A DNA stretch of 8,415 nt from Oscillospiraceae bacterium (GCA_022508705.1 JAFLUO010000080.1:1-8415); one strand, 5' to 3'; shown: positions 1-6,402, counted from the stretch's first letter. Program-made: numbers and translations. Notes: generated by a model not told the origin, from the letters alone.

Positions 1-413
1 AATGCCGGACTGTCAATGTCTATGACGCCGTAAAGTGTGCCGTCTGCAAGCAGGATCGGTACAACGATTTCGGACTTGGACATACTGTCGCAGGCGATAT
101 GATTGCAGCAGCTATGAACATCTTCGACGAGTTGCGTCTCAAAGGCTTTCGCGGCGGTACCGCATACACCCTGACCGACTTCAATCTCTGCTACTGCGGG
201 CTTGCCCTGGAATGGACCGAGAACTAACCTGCCTTGCTTATAAAGATAAAATCCGACCCAGTTGATGTCCTGCAATTCCAGCATCAGTAGCGCAGAAGTA
301 TTAGCAAGAACCGCTGTAATATCATCTGTCTCTTCCGTGATATACTGTAACTGTTCCCGAATATAGGCATATAAGCTATGCTTATTCAAAAAGCTCTTGT
401 ACTCGATATCCAT
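1..413 (-). CDS. msrC: Free methionine-(R)-sulfoxide reductase (GAF-domain fRMsr), 3' end cut by window edge
   Basis: The gene reads leftwards off the window edge; 137 residues are visible of a protein usually about 150-165 long. It is a single cytoplasmic GAF domain. Family marks are NWVGFYL (51-57), LGPFQGKPA (65-73), GVCG (82-85), VEDVH (96-100), HIACD (105-109), SEIVVP (114-119) and the IDIDSP end (131-136). Family members reduce free Met-(R)-sulfoxide to methionine with electrons usually from thioredoxin. Of the three family cysteines (E. coli 84, 94, 118) the second (C84 here) and third (C108) are present, but the first is Val74; two extra adjacent cysteines, C102 and C103, lie just before HIACD. 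The ATG at 413 is preceded by AAAGG. It starts 36 nt after the guaA stop with no visible terminator or promoter between, so it is probably co-transcribed with guaA. Family assignment is firm; catalytic details are inferred. Confidence 0.9.
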   Translation of the reverse strand, partial: MDIEYKSFLNKHSLYAYIREQLQYITEETDDITAVLANTSALLMLELQDINWVGFYLYKQGRLVLGPFQGKPAVAEIEVGQGVCGTAAKAFETQLVEDVHSCCNHIACDSMSKSEIVVPILLADGTLYGVIDIDSPA

Positions 414-431
414 ATAAACCTTTGCCTTTCG

Positions 432-453
432 ATGATTTGAATGGTGAAATCAT
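432..453 (-). repeat. Short inverted repeat across the guaA stop codon
   Basis: ATGATTT (432-438) and AAATCAT (447-453) can pair around an 8-nt loop over the guaA stop. The stem is only 7 mostly A-T pairs and no U-run follows on the minus strand, so it is unlikely to terminate transcription before msrC. Confidence 0.3.
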
Positions 454-1976
454 TCCCACTCCACTGTTCCCGGGGGTTTGGAAGTTATGTCGTAAACTAC
501 TCGGCTGACGTGTTCAACCTCGTTTGTGATTCTGTTTGAAACACGGGCGAGCATATCGTAGGGGATTTTTGCCCAGTCTGCTGTCATAAAGTCATCGGTT
601 GTGACTGCACGAAGGGCAACAAGATGCTCGTATGTGCGGTGGTCGCCCATAACGCCTACCGTTTTAACATTGGGAAGAACTGCAAAGAACTGCGCAAGCT
701 CACTTTCATAGCCAGTTTTTGCCATTTCATCACGGAAAATAGCGTCGGCTTCCTGCAAAATTTTAATCTTTTCAGCTGTAATTTCGCCGATTATGCGCAC
801 TCCGAGACCGGGGCCGGGGAATGGCTGGCGCCAAACAAGCTCTTTCGGAATGCCGAGCTTTTCGCCGACTCTTCTTACCTCGTCTTTGAACAGGTCGCAA
901 AGAGGCTCAATAACGTCAAGAAATTCAATGTCGTCGGGCATTTTAACCTTATTGTGATGAGTTTTGATTTTGTCAGCATCACCTTTTCCCGATTCAATGC
1001 AGTCGGGGTAAATTGTGCCTTGCGCAAAGAAGCCTTTTTCAGACTGCTTTCTGATTTCTTCCCAAAATACCTTGTAGAACTCAGTGCCGATAATTTTTCT
1101 CTTTTCTTCAGGGTCGGTAACGCCTTTAAGGGCGTTCAAAAAATGCTCCTGACAGTTTACTCTGACAAAATTCATATCAAAAAGAGAGGTAAATGTCTTT
1201 TCAACAAAATCTCCCTCGTCTTTACGCATGAGACCTTGATCAACGAAAACGCATGTGAGCTGATTTCCTACCGCACGGGATAAAAGACCTGCCGCAACGG
1301 ACGAGTCAACTCCGCCTGAAAGACCGAGAATTACTTTCTTATCGCCGATTTTTTCACGAAGCAGGGCAACCGTTTTTTCAATGAAATTGTCCATTACCCA
1401 GTCGCCCGAGCATTTACAGATAAGGTAAAGGAAATTATGGAGCATTTTAAGACCGTATTCACTGTGAGTAACCTCAGGGTGGAACTGAACGGCATATATA
1501 CTTTCAGCGGTATTTTCCATTACGGCGCACGGGCAGTCATCTGTTGTGCCGATTATATTAAAACCGGCAGGGGGTTCGGAAATATAGTCTGTATGGCTCA
1601 TCCAAACAACGCTTTTTTCAGGAATACCTTTAAAAAGCAAGCTGTCCTTTACTTTTACCTCAATTTTACCGTATTCCGAAACAGGAGCGGTAGAAACAAC
1701 TCCCCCTCGCATCCATGCAATTAGCTGACAACCGTAGCAAATACCGAGCACGGGAATGCCGAGATCAAGTATTTCTTTTGTATAGTGCGGAGAGCTTTCG
1801 TCATAAACGCTGTTAGGTCCGCCAGTAAAAATTATTCCTTTGTAATTGTTTGCTTTTATCTTCTCAATAGGTGTTGTATAGGGAAGAATTTCAGCATAAA
1901 CATTGTTGTCTCTGACTCTGCGGGCTATGAGCTGATTGTACTGCCCGCCAAAATCAAGAACGAGAATTTTTTCCAT
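450..1976 (-). CDS. guaA: GMP synthase (glutamine-hydrolysing)
   Basis: Makes GMP from XMP, ATP and glutamine, the last step of the guanine branch of purine synthesis, in the cytoplasm. The 508-residue protein is full length for the family. Residues 1 to about 190 are a class I glutamine amidotransferase with nucleophile Cys80 in GICYG and the His166/Glu168 pair in QFHPE. The ATP pyrophosphatase domain follows, with P-loop LGLSGGVDSS (217-226), and the C-terminal dimerisation domain has QPFPGPGLGVRIIGE and ends in KPPGTVEWE as is typical. Position 83 in the nucleophile loop is Cys where Met is common. The ATG at 1976 has AGGAGA just upstream. A promoter (2004-2032) lies between it and the purA terminator, leaving a leader of about 20 nt, too short for a purine riboswitch. 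msrC follows closely and is probably in the same transcript. Confidence 0.98.
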   Translation of the reverse strand: MEKILVLDFGGQYNQLIARRVRDNNVYAEILPYTTPIEKIKANNYKGIIFTGGPNSVYDESSPHYTKEILDLGIPVLGICYGCQLIAWMRGGVVSTAPVSEYGKIEVKVKDSLLFKGIPEKSVVWMSHTDYISEPPAGFNIIGTTDDCPCAVMENTAESIYAVQFHPEVTHSEYGLKMLHNFLYLICKCSGDWVMDNFIEKTVALLREKIGDKKVILGLSGGVDSSVAAGLLSRAVGNQLTCVFVDQGLMRKDEGDFVEKTFTSLFDMNFVRVNCQEHFLNALKGVTDPEEKRKIIGTEFYKVFWEEIRKQSEKGFFAQGTIYPDCIESGKGDADKIKTHHNKVKMPDDIEFLDVIEPLCDLFKDEVRRVGEKLGIPKELVWRQPFPGPGLGVRIIGEITAEKIKILQEADAIFRDEMAKTGYESELAQFFAVLPNVKTVGVMGDHRTYEHLVALRAVTTDDFMTADWAKIPYDMLARVSNRITNEVEHVSRVVYDITSKPPGTVEWE

Positions 1977-2003
1977 AGTTTTCTCCTAAAAATATGATTA
2001 AAT

Positions 2004-2032
2004 ATTATAAACAATTTATATTCTTATTGCAA
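2004..2032 (-). promoter_or_regulatory. Promoter of guaA (-msrC)
   Basis: On the minus strand the -35 is TTGCAA (2027-2032), followed by a 17-bp spacer and a perfect TATAAT (2004-2009). The expected start site is near 1997, about 20 nt from the guaA ATG. It lies downstream of the purA terminator hairpin, so guaA can be expressed independently of purA. Confidence 0.75.
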
Positions 2033-2055
2033 GAGTTTGTCGGTAAACGTATTTA

Positions 2056-2090
2056 AAAAGCACAAAGCAGAAAATCTGTTTTGTGCTTTT
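2056..2090 (-). terminator. Terminator hairpin after purA
   Basis: The arms AAAAGCACAAAGCAG (2056-2070) and CTGTTTTGTGCTTTT (2076-2090) pair around a 5-nt loop, starting 4 nt after the purA stop. In the minus-strand RNA there is one A-C mismatch and the 3' arm runs into UUUUUAAAU. In the plus-strand RNA the mismatch becomes a G-U pair. With purA immediately upstream on the minus strand, termination of purA is the natural reading. Confidence 0.75.
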
Positions 2091-2094
2091 AAGT

Positions 2095-3369
2095 TTATCT
2101 GTATATAATAGCTTCTCTTTCAGGGCCGTTTGATACCATGTCAATCTTTTGACCTAATTCCTTTTCGATGAACTCAACGTACTGTTTTGCTTCAATTGGC
2201 AGAGCGTTGTAATCCTTAATTCCTTTGATGTCGCATTTCCAGCCTTTGAGTGTCGTGAGAACGGGCTTGCATTTTTTAAGGTCGGGAGTTGTGGGGAAAT
2301 CGTTTATTATTTTACCGTCAAGCTCGTAAGCGGTGCAAACCTTGATTTCGTCAAGATATGAAAGGCAGTCAAGAGCAGTCATAACAACCTTTGTAGCGCC
2401 CTGACATTCAATTCCGTAGCGTGATGCCACACAGTCGAACCAGCCGACTCTTCTCGGTCTGCCCGTGGTAGCGCCGAACTCACCCTTGTCGCCGCCGTGA
2501 ATACGAAGCTCATGAGCCTCTTTCTCGTCAAGAATTTCGGAGACAAATTCGCCTGCGCCTACTGCAGAGGAATAAGCCTTTGTAACTACAACGATTTCCT
2601 TGATTTCGTGGGGCGGAATACCTGCGCCTACTGCGCCGTAGCCTGCAAGAGTTGAAGAGGAGGTAACCATCGGGTAAATACCGAAATCGGGGTCTTTAAG
2701 GGTGCCCAATTGACCTTCAAGAAGAATGTTTTTGCCCTCTTTAAGCGCATCGTGCAGGAGTTTGTGAGTATCGCAAACGAAAGGCGCAATTTTTTCTTTG
2801 TATTCCATGCAGGTATTGTAAAGCTCTTCTTCTGAAAGAAGCGGTTTGTGGTAAACGTGCTCAAGTGTAAGATTTTTAAGAGTGCAGATGTTCTTGATTT
2901 TAGCTTTGAGAGTTTCATCGTCAAAAAGCTCGTTTACCTGAATACCGATTTTTGAAAATTTATCTGAGAAGAAGGGGGCAATACCGCTTTTCGTTGAGCC
3001 GAATGCCGCTTTGCCGAGCCTTTCCTCTTCATATTCGTCAAGGAGAACGTGATAGGGCATAACTATCTGGCAACGCTCGGAAACAAGGAGTTTCGGGTTA
3101 AGCCCTGCTTTTTTTATGTCTTCCAGCTCGTTAATAAACTTGTTTATATCAAGAGCTACGCCGTTACCGATGATATTAACGGTGTTTTCGTTGCATACGC
3201 CGCTGGGCATAAGGTGCAGTGCAAATCTGCCGTATTTGTTTATAATGGTATGACCTGCGTTTGCGCCGCCCTGAAAACGTATAACAATATCCGCCTCGCT
3301 TGCAAGCATATCAGTGATTTTACCTTTTCCTTCGTCGCCCCAGTTAGCGCCGACAACTGCTTTAACCAT
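2095..3369 (-). CDS. purA: Adenylosuccinate synthetase, divergent clade
   Basis: Catalyses IMP + aspartate + GTP to adenylosuccinate, the first step from IMP towards AMP, in the cytoplasm. The 424 residues are close to the usual 425-430. The GTP loop is WGDEGKGK (10-17) with the catalytic acid Asp12; His40 in NAGHT is the second catalytic residue. GEFGATTGRPRR (296-307) and the end NGPEREAIIYR are also characteristic. Several positions that bind ligands in E. coli PurA differ in my by-eye alignment: GTTGRG is GSTKSG (124-129), the IMP-contacting Arg of ARRG is Ile141, EGAQG is EGQLG (218-222), and guanine-binding TKLD is TALD (331-334). These look like traits of a clade I recall from Clostridia rather than decay, since the whole frame is intact. 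The ATG at 3369 follows AAGGAG. It has its own consensus promoter and terminator. Confidence 0.95.
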   Translation of the reverse strand: MVKAVVGANWGDEGKGKITDMLASEADIVIRFQGGANAGHTIINKYGRFALHLMPSGVCNENTVNIIGNGVALDINKFINELEDIKKAGLNPKLLVSERCQIVMPYHVLLDEYEEERLGKAAFGSTKSGIAPFFSDKFSKIGIQVNELFDDETLKAKIKNICTLKNLTLEHVYHKPLLSEEELYNTCMEYKEKIAPFVCDTHKLLHDALKEGKNILLEGQLGTLKDPDFGIYPMVTSSSTLAGYGAVGAGIPPHEIKEIVVVTKAYSSAVGAGEFVSEILDEKEAHELRIHGGDKGEFGATTGRPRRVGWFDCVASRYGIECQGATKVVMTALDCLSYLDEIKVCTAYELDGKIINDFPTTPDLKKCKPVLTTLKGWKCDIKGIKDYNALPIEAKQYVEFIEKELGQKIDMVSNGPEREAIIYR

Positions 3370-3388
3370 AAGTTGATTCTCTCCTTAA

Positions 3389-3405
3389 AAAGCGAAAATC
3401 GCTTT
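3389..3405 (-). promoter_or_regulatory. Leader hairpin next to the purA ribosome binding site
   Basis: AAAGCGA (3389-3395) and TCGCTTT (3399-3405) form a perfect 7-bp stem with a 3-nt loop in the roughly 48-nt purA leader. Only two bases separate it from the AAGGAG (3381-3386). It could affect ribosome access or transcript stability; no ligand-binding architecture is visible. Confidence 0.45.
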
Positions 3406-3423
3406 GATAAAAAATACACAGAT

Positions 3424-3452
3424 ATTATATATTTTTAAGAAACTCTTGTCAA
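3424..3452 (-). promoter_or_regulatory. Promoter of purA
   Basis: Perfect consensus on the minus strand: TTGACA (3447-3452), 17-bp spacer, TATAAT (3424-3429). The start site should be near 3417. I found no CCGAAC-type PurR box nearby, so purine control, if present, is not evident from the sequence. Confidence 0.85.
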
Positions 3453-3478
3453 CGAAAACAGGATAAAAAAGTCAGTTT

Positions 3479-3495
3479 TTTGTCGGTTAGACAAA
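3479..3495. repeat. Palindrome upstream of the purA promoter
   Basis: TTTGTC (3479-3484) and GACAAA (3490-3495) are a perfect 6-bp inverted repeat around GGTTA, about 27 bp upstream of the purA -35. It sits in the spacer between the divergent purA and 3656 genes and could be a regulator site or simply chance in AT-rich DNA. Confidence 0.35.
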
Positions 3496-3578
3496 TCTGC
3501 ATAAATATTTAATAAAAATGTTTTGCATATCAAATGTAAAGTCGCTTTTCCTTGCAATTCGTCATTTCGTATTTACTT

Positions 3579-3606
3579 TTGTCTGTTTATATGATAAATT
3601 TATGAT
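3579..3606 (+). promoter_or_regulatory. Possible promoter of the two-gene AT-rich operon
   Basis: TTGTCT (3579-3584), a 16-bp spacer and TATGAT (3601-3606) match sigma-A hexamers at 4 of 6 and 5 of 6 bases. It lies about 50 nt upstream of the GTG at 3656. The surrounding DNA is so AT-rich that other hexamer pairs are possible. Confidence 0.4.
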
Positions 3607-3655
3607 AGTTAAATACAGAGTTTTATTATATTTTTGCAAATAGGTAGGTTAAATA

Positions 3656-4099
3656 GTGATACTATTATTTTCAGTTTTATTGTTTTTTGCAAATTTTGTT
3701 TCATTTTATATTTATAATCTTAATCATATAGAAAAGAAACTGACTAATCGTGAAAAGCGTAACAGAAGTAAAAATCCTTTTTGCAGACTGCTGTTTTTGG
3801 ATTCATGGAATATTTCAAATAAAACATTATGGACATTTAATTTTTTCAATGTAATTATTTCGTTATTAGGTATTATATGCTTTTTCATCAATCTGATAAT
3901 TAAAAATACATGTTTTGAAGAAATTATCGGAGCTGTACTGATTATATTTTTATTAGTTGTAGGATTTTTCGCACTCGTTTCAAAATTGATAATAAATATT
4001 AAGGATAATAAGAGTGCTTTTTCAAAATTGGTTTTATTGATAATCTTAATACTATATCTCGTCGGAATATATGTGTCAGTAAGCAATCTGAATATATGA
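3656..4099 (+). CDS. Hypothetical four-helix membrane protein
   Basis: I do not recognise the family. The 147-residue product has about four hydrophobic helices (roughly 1-20, 62-82, 90-113 and 123-143). A basic stretch rich in Lys, Arg and Asn (about 26-44) separates the first from the rest, so this loop probably faces the cytoplasm. There is no cleavable-looking signal peptide and no catalytic motif. The start is a GTG; AGGTAGG lies 7 nt upstream and the frame has no internal Met, so no later ATG start exists. Base composition is clearly more AT-rich than the purine genes, with many ATA, TTA and TTT codons, which may point to a different origin. The next gene starts 34 nt downstream on the same strand, suggesting an operon and a shared task at the membrane. 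Confidence 0.7.
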   Translation: MILLFSVLLFFANFVSFYIYNLNHIEKKLTNREKRNRSKNPFCRLLFLDSWNISNKTLWTFNFFNVIISLLGIICFFINLIIKNTCFEEIIGAVLIIFLLVVGFFALVSKLIINIKDNKSAFSKLVLLIILILYLVGIYVSVSNLNI

Positions 4100-4133
4100 A
4101 AAAAGAGTGAATTTAAAAATATAGGAGAAAATT

Positions 4134-4814
4134 ATGAACATCTTCTTTAATAATCACAATCGTTTTCCCGTAATAATCCAAGTCAATGATTTGCCTTTTA
4201 TTACCTTACAGCCTAATGAAACTAAATCGGTTGAGGTGGATTCAAACAATTTAGAGATTCTTTTAAAGCATAGTTATGAAAGCTATGTGCCAAAGGGTAA
4301 GACGATTTATAATTTGGTTATAAACTCAAAATACACTATTTCCGGATTTGCGGAAAATGAAGTATTCAACATTAACAGAGAAAAAATAATGTTTGATTTA
4401 GGTGTAGTTTATGACAAACTTTTTATAGCATCTCTGAACTCAACGATATTATCGGAAACCCATAGTGTTTCGTCAGAAGAAAAAATGAAAAAGCATTTTG
4501 TAAGAAGCAAAAGGCTTCATAGATTTGTAATTGCTCCAATAGAAGAATCAACTGGTTTGACGGTTTTCTTGCTGCTTGCAGGGATAATAATATCTTTTTT
4601 TATTGGTATTAAATTCGCTCTGATTTATTTTCCTATTGTTTATATTTTTCTTGTTTCATTTAATTGGTGTATTGATAAATTTATGGATTCAGCATTTAAA
4701 TTAGATGAAAGCGTAGATAAGTTCTATTCGTATTTTAACAGTGATTTCATTAAGGCTTTTTTTGTAAATCCTGACCGAAAGTCACTTGTTGACGATGAGT
4801 TTGAAATAAATTAA
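4134..4814 (+). CDS. Hypothetical membrane protein with N-terminal beta-rich domain
   Basis: I do not recognise the family. Residues 1 to about 100 of 226 alternate hydrophobic and polar residues in short strands (for example PVIIQVND, TIYNLVINSKYTISGF), suggesting a small beta-sandwich. A charged Lys/Arg-rich linker (about 115-132) follows, then two hydrophobic helices (about 143-158 and 161-180) as a hairpin, and an acidic tail ending DDEFEIN. With no signal peptide and a basic stretch before the helices, the beta domain and tail are probably both cytoplasmic. The ATG at 4134 has AGGAGA about 6 nt upstream. It shares the AT-rich composition and strand of the 147-aa gene 34 nt before it, so the two are likely co-transcribed; a terminator hairpin follows at 4889. 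Function unknown. Confidence 0.75.
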   Translation: MNIFFNNHNRFPVIIQVNDLPFITLQPNETKSVEVDSNNLEILLKHSYESYVPKGKTIYNLVINSKYTISGFAENEVFNINREKIMFDLGVVYDKLFIASLNSTILSETHSVSSEEKMKKHFVRSKRLHRFVIAPIEESTGLTVFLLLAGIIISFFIGIKFALIYFPIVYIFLVSFNWCIDKFMDSAFKLDESVDKFYSYFNSDFIKAFFVNPDRKSLVDDEFEIN

Positions 4815-4888
4815 GATGAGCTAAAAGCGATTAGTTTTATCATTTCAGGTAATTGTATTATCATATAAGATTTCTTCAACTTAACCAA

Positions 4889-4922
4889 AAACCTCTCTTG
4901 TCATAACAGACAAAAGAGGTTT
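4889..4922. terminator. Bidirectional terminator between convergent genes
   Basis: AAACCTCTCTTGTC (4889-4902) and GACAAAAGAGGTTT (4909-4922) pair with a single C-A mismatch around a 6-nt loop. On the plus strand it is followed by ATTTTTAT, on the minus strand by UUUUUGG (including the stem end). It can end both the plus-strand operon at 4814 and the minus-strand SDR gene whose stop is at 4930. Confidence 0.85.
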
Positions 4923-4929
4923 ATTTTTA

Positions 4930-5577
4930 TCACCAAATGAAATTTGACTTTGCCATTTCGCCGTTGTCTATCAAAATGTCCTGCGCGGTCATGGATTTGT
5001 TGAGTACGCAGACGAAATACGCCCAGTCAGCAATTTCCTCAACTGTCGCCCATTTAGGGAGCAGAGTTTCGTTCATTACCGCCTGCCAAAGCGCAGGGTC
5101 GTCGATGATATGACTGTTAAGGTCGGTTAAAACGCCGCCGGGTGACAGACTGTTTGCGGTAGCTCCGAAAGGAGCAACACGCAGAGCAGTGCTTTTCATG
5201 TAACTAACCATACCGCCCTTGCTCGCCGCATATTCGGGGAATTCAGCACCGCTGGCGGCGCTGGCGGAGGCGATGAACAGAATACTTTTAATATTCTCCT
5301 GTATGCCGTATTTTTCCGTGATTCTGATTGTACCTTTAAGGTTTATGTCAATATCCTCACCCGAATTTTGTACACCTGCATTGTTTATAAGAATGTCAAC
5401 AGGGGAGAGTTCGGGCAATTCACCTCTGAAAATATCCGTCGTGTAATGGGTGTATTCCGGGTGCTTAATAGTAGCATCAAGTCGGTCTATGCCTACAACC
5501 GTGTGCCCGTGGCGAAGAAACTTTTCGGCAATACCTTTTCCGATTCCGCAGCTTGTTCCCGTAATCAAAACGTTCAT
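4930..5577 (-). CDS. Short-chain dehydrogenase/reductase in a preQ1-controlled operon
   Basis: An NAD(P)-dependent oxidoreductase of the classical SDR fold, cytoplasmic, substrate unknown. Seen in its 215 residues: dinucleotide loop TGTSCGIG (6-13), an Asp at the end of the second strand (Asp31, favouring NAD(H) over NADP(H)), NNAG (65-68), Asn79, Ser104/Ser106 in FIASASAASG, and the catalytic Tyr116-x3-Lys120. A PGGVLTDL segment (147-153) follows where SDRs have PGxxxT. It is shorter than the usual 245-255, mainly through short loops, but keeps all catalytic positions. Its ATG overlaps the stop of the upstream transporter as ATGA, with AAGGAGA before it, so translation is probably coupled. 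It has no promoter of its own and should follow the preQ1 riboswitch. A role in queuosine-precursor handling is inference from this linkage; general SDR chemistry is all the sequence shows. Confidence 0.92.
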   Translation of the reverse strand: MNVLITGTSCGIGKGIAEKFLRHGHTVVGIDRLDATIKHPEYTHYTTDIFRGELPELSPVDILINNAGVQNSGEDIDINLKGTIRITEKYGIQENIKSILFIASASAASGAEFPEYAASKGGMVSYMKSTALRVAPFGATANSLSPGGVLTDLNSHIIDDPALWQAVMNETLLPKWATVEEIADWAYFVCVLNKSMTAQDILIDNGEMAKSNFIW

Positions 5578-6323
5578 TTAAGATTTTCTCCTTTCAATGC
5601 AAAATAATCTTTGCCGACACCGTCTGCCTTCCATTTTTTACAAATCCTAAAACCTATCGGAGAAAAAGCGGCTTCAAAGAGAAGCTCAACTACCATTCCC
5701 GTAAGAGAACAGGTCACACATTGCAAAAGCGTCCAGCCAAAGAAGAAATGGCTTACAATAAGAGCGAATACAAGGTTATCGCAGAACTGACCTACGGCGG
5801 TAGAGATATATGTTCTCAGCGCATACATGGCAAAGCCGTCAGGGTTAAGACGGAACAGCTTGCCGATACCGTAGTTCAGGAAATTGTTGATAACAGCAGA
5901 GATAATAAAGGCAACCGTGCTTCCGAACAGAACATACCATGTGCCTGATACTGTATTGTCAAGAGCCTGGTTGATTACCGATTCGCTCCCGTCAACAAAC
6001 GACTCGCCCCACACTCCCGGTATTGCTCCGCCCAAATAGAAGAAGAGACAGCACAAAAGATTGATTACCACAGCCACAACAGATACCTCATTAGCCGCCT
6101 TTGGCCCGAAATGCTTTGTGATAATATCCATAGATAAAAAAGAAACCCATGAAATAATGATTCCGCAGTCGAGTGCTAACCAGTCCACAGGGAGCGCAAT
6201 GCTCTTGTTTGCCAGAAGATTCATCATAATGACGGACACCGCAAACATTGTGACAATAGGGAATGGAATACTCTGCAACAGAACCTTAATCTCAAGGATC
6301 TCGCGTTTGAATTTAGACAACAT
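5574..6323 (-). CDS. Queuosine-precursor transporter, VUT/YhhQ family
   Basis: An integral membrane protein of the VUT (DUF165, YhhQ) family, whose members import queuosine precursors such as preQ0, preQ1 or queuine for tRNA modification. The 249-residue reading has about six hydrophobic helices (roughly 22-38, 50-68, 80-98, 128-147, 172-195, 196-216). Family-like features are LLANKSI (36-42), DCGIIISW (52-59), MDIITKHFGPKAAN (65-78), and STAVGQFCDN (174-183) with polar Gln179 and Asp182 inside a helix. I place the start at the ATG at 6323, with AAGGAG (6335-6340) upstream. The frame extends to an ATG at 6374, but that codon lies inside the riboswitch aptamer, so the longer form is almost certainly wrong. 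The leader carries a preQ1-I riboswitch, which independently supports the substrate class. The stop overlaps the SDR start by ATGA. Which precursor is carried cannot be told. Confidence 0.9.
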   Translation of the reverse strand: MLSKFKREILEIKVLLQSIPFPIVTMFAVSVIMMNLLANKSIALPVDWLALDCGIIISWVSFLSMDIITKHFGPKAANEVSVVAVVINLLCCLFFYLGGAIPGVWGESFVDGSESVINQALDNTVSGTWYVLFGSTVAFIISAVINNFLNYGIGKLFRLNPDGFAMYALRTYISTAVGQFCDNLVFALIVSHFFFGWTLLQCVTCSLTGMVVELLFEAAFSPIGFRICKKWKADGVGKDYFALKGENLK

Positions 6324-6334
6324 AATTTGATTTT

Positions 6335-6378
6335 CTCCTTGTTTTTTATTGAAAAGATGGTTAGCAAGAAACATCTTT
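6335..6378 (-). promoter_or_regulatory. preQ1-I riboswitch
   Basis: In the minus-strand RNA, P1 pairs AAAGAUG (6378-6372) with CAUCUUU (6359-6353), enclosing a 12-nt loop UUUCUUGCUAAC (6371-6360), close to the B. subtilis loop UUCUAGCUACAC in length and sequence. An A-rich tail AAUAAAAAAC follows. Loop UUCUUG can pair with tail CAAGGA (one G-U), forming the H-type pseudoknot that covers the Shine-Dalgarno AAGGAG (6340-6335). The loop's last base, C6360, sits where the preQ1-recognising cytidine lies. Expected effect: preQ1 binding hides the ribosome site and turns off the transporter and the coupled SDR. Confidence 0.9.
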
Positions 6379-6402
6379 GTTCATATATTTTTTCTTCTTC
6401 GT

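Noticed and set aside
35..265. Plus-strand open frame at the left edge
   Set aside because: It lies opposite the fRMsr gene, whose minus-strand translation shows every family motif.
624..1283. Long plus-strand open frame (219 codons)
   Set aside because: Antisense to guaA, which is intact with all motifs; the frame has no ribosome site or recognisable product. The same holds for 1437-1724 and 1785-1997.
1977..2055. Purine (guanine) riboswitch upstream of guaA
   Set aside because: The predicted leader is only about 20 nt and shows no three-way-junction elements.
3049..3438. Plus-strand frame over the purA 5' end and promoter
   Set aside because: Antisense to the PurA N-terminus and leader; composition follows the opposite strand's codons.
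3453..3560. PurR box upstream of purA
   Set aside because: Only a loose CCGAC is present, not the CCGAAC core in an AT-rich context.
3724..4086. Minus-strand 120-codon frame opposite the 147-aa membrane protein
   Set aside because: No ribosome site at its start. The plus-strand frame has AGGTAGG, coherent membrane helices and a same-strand partner gene.
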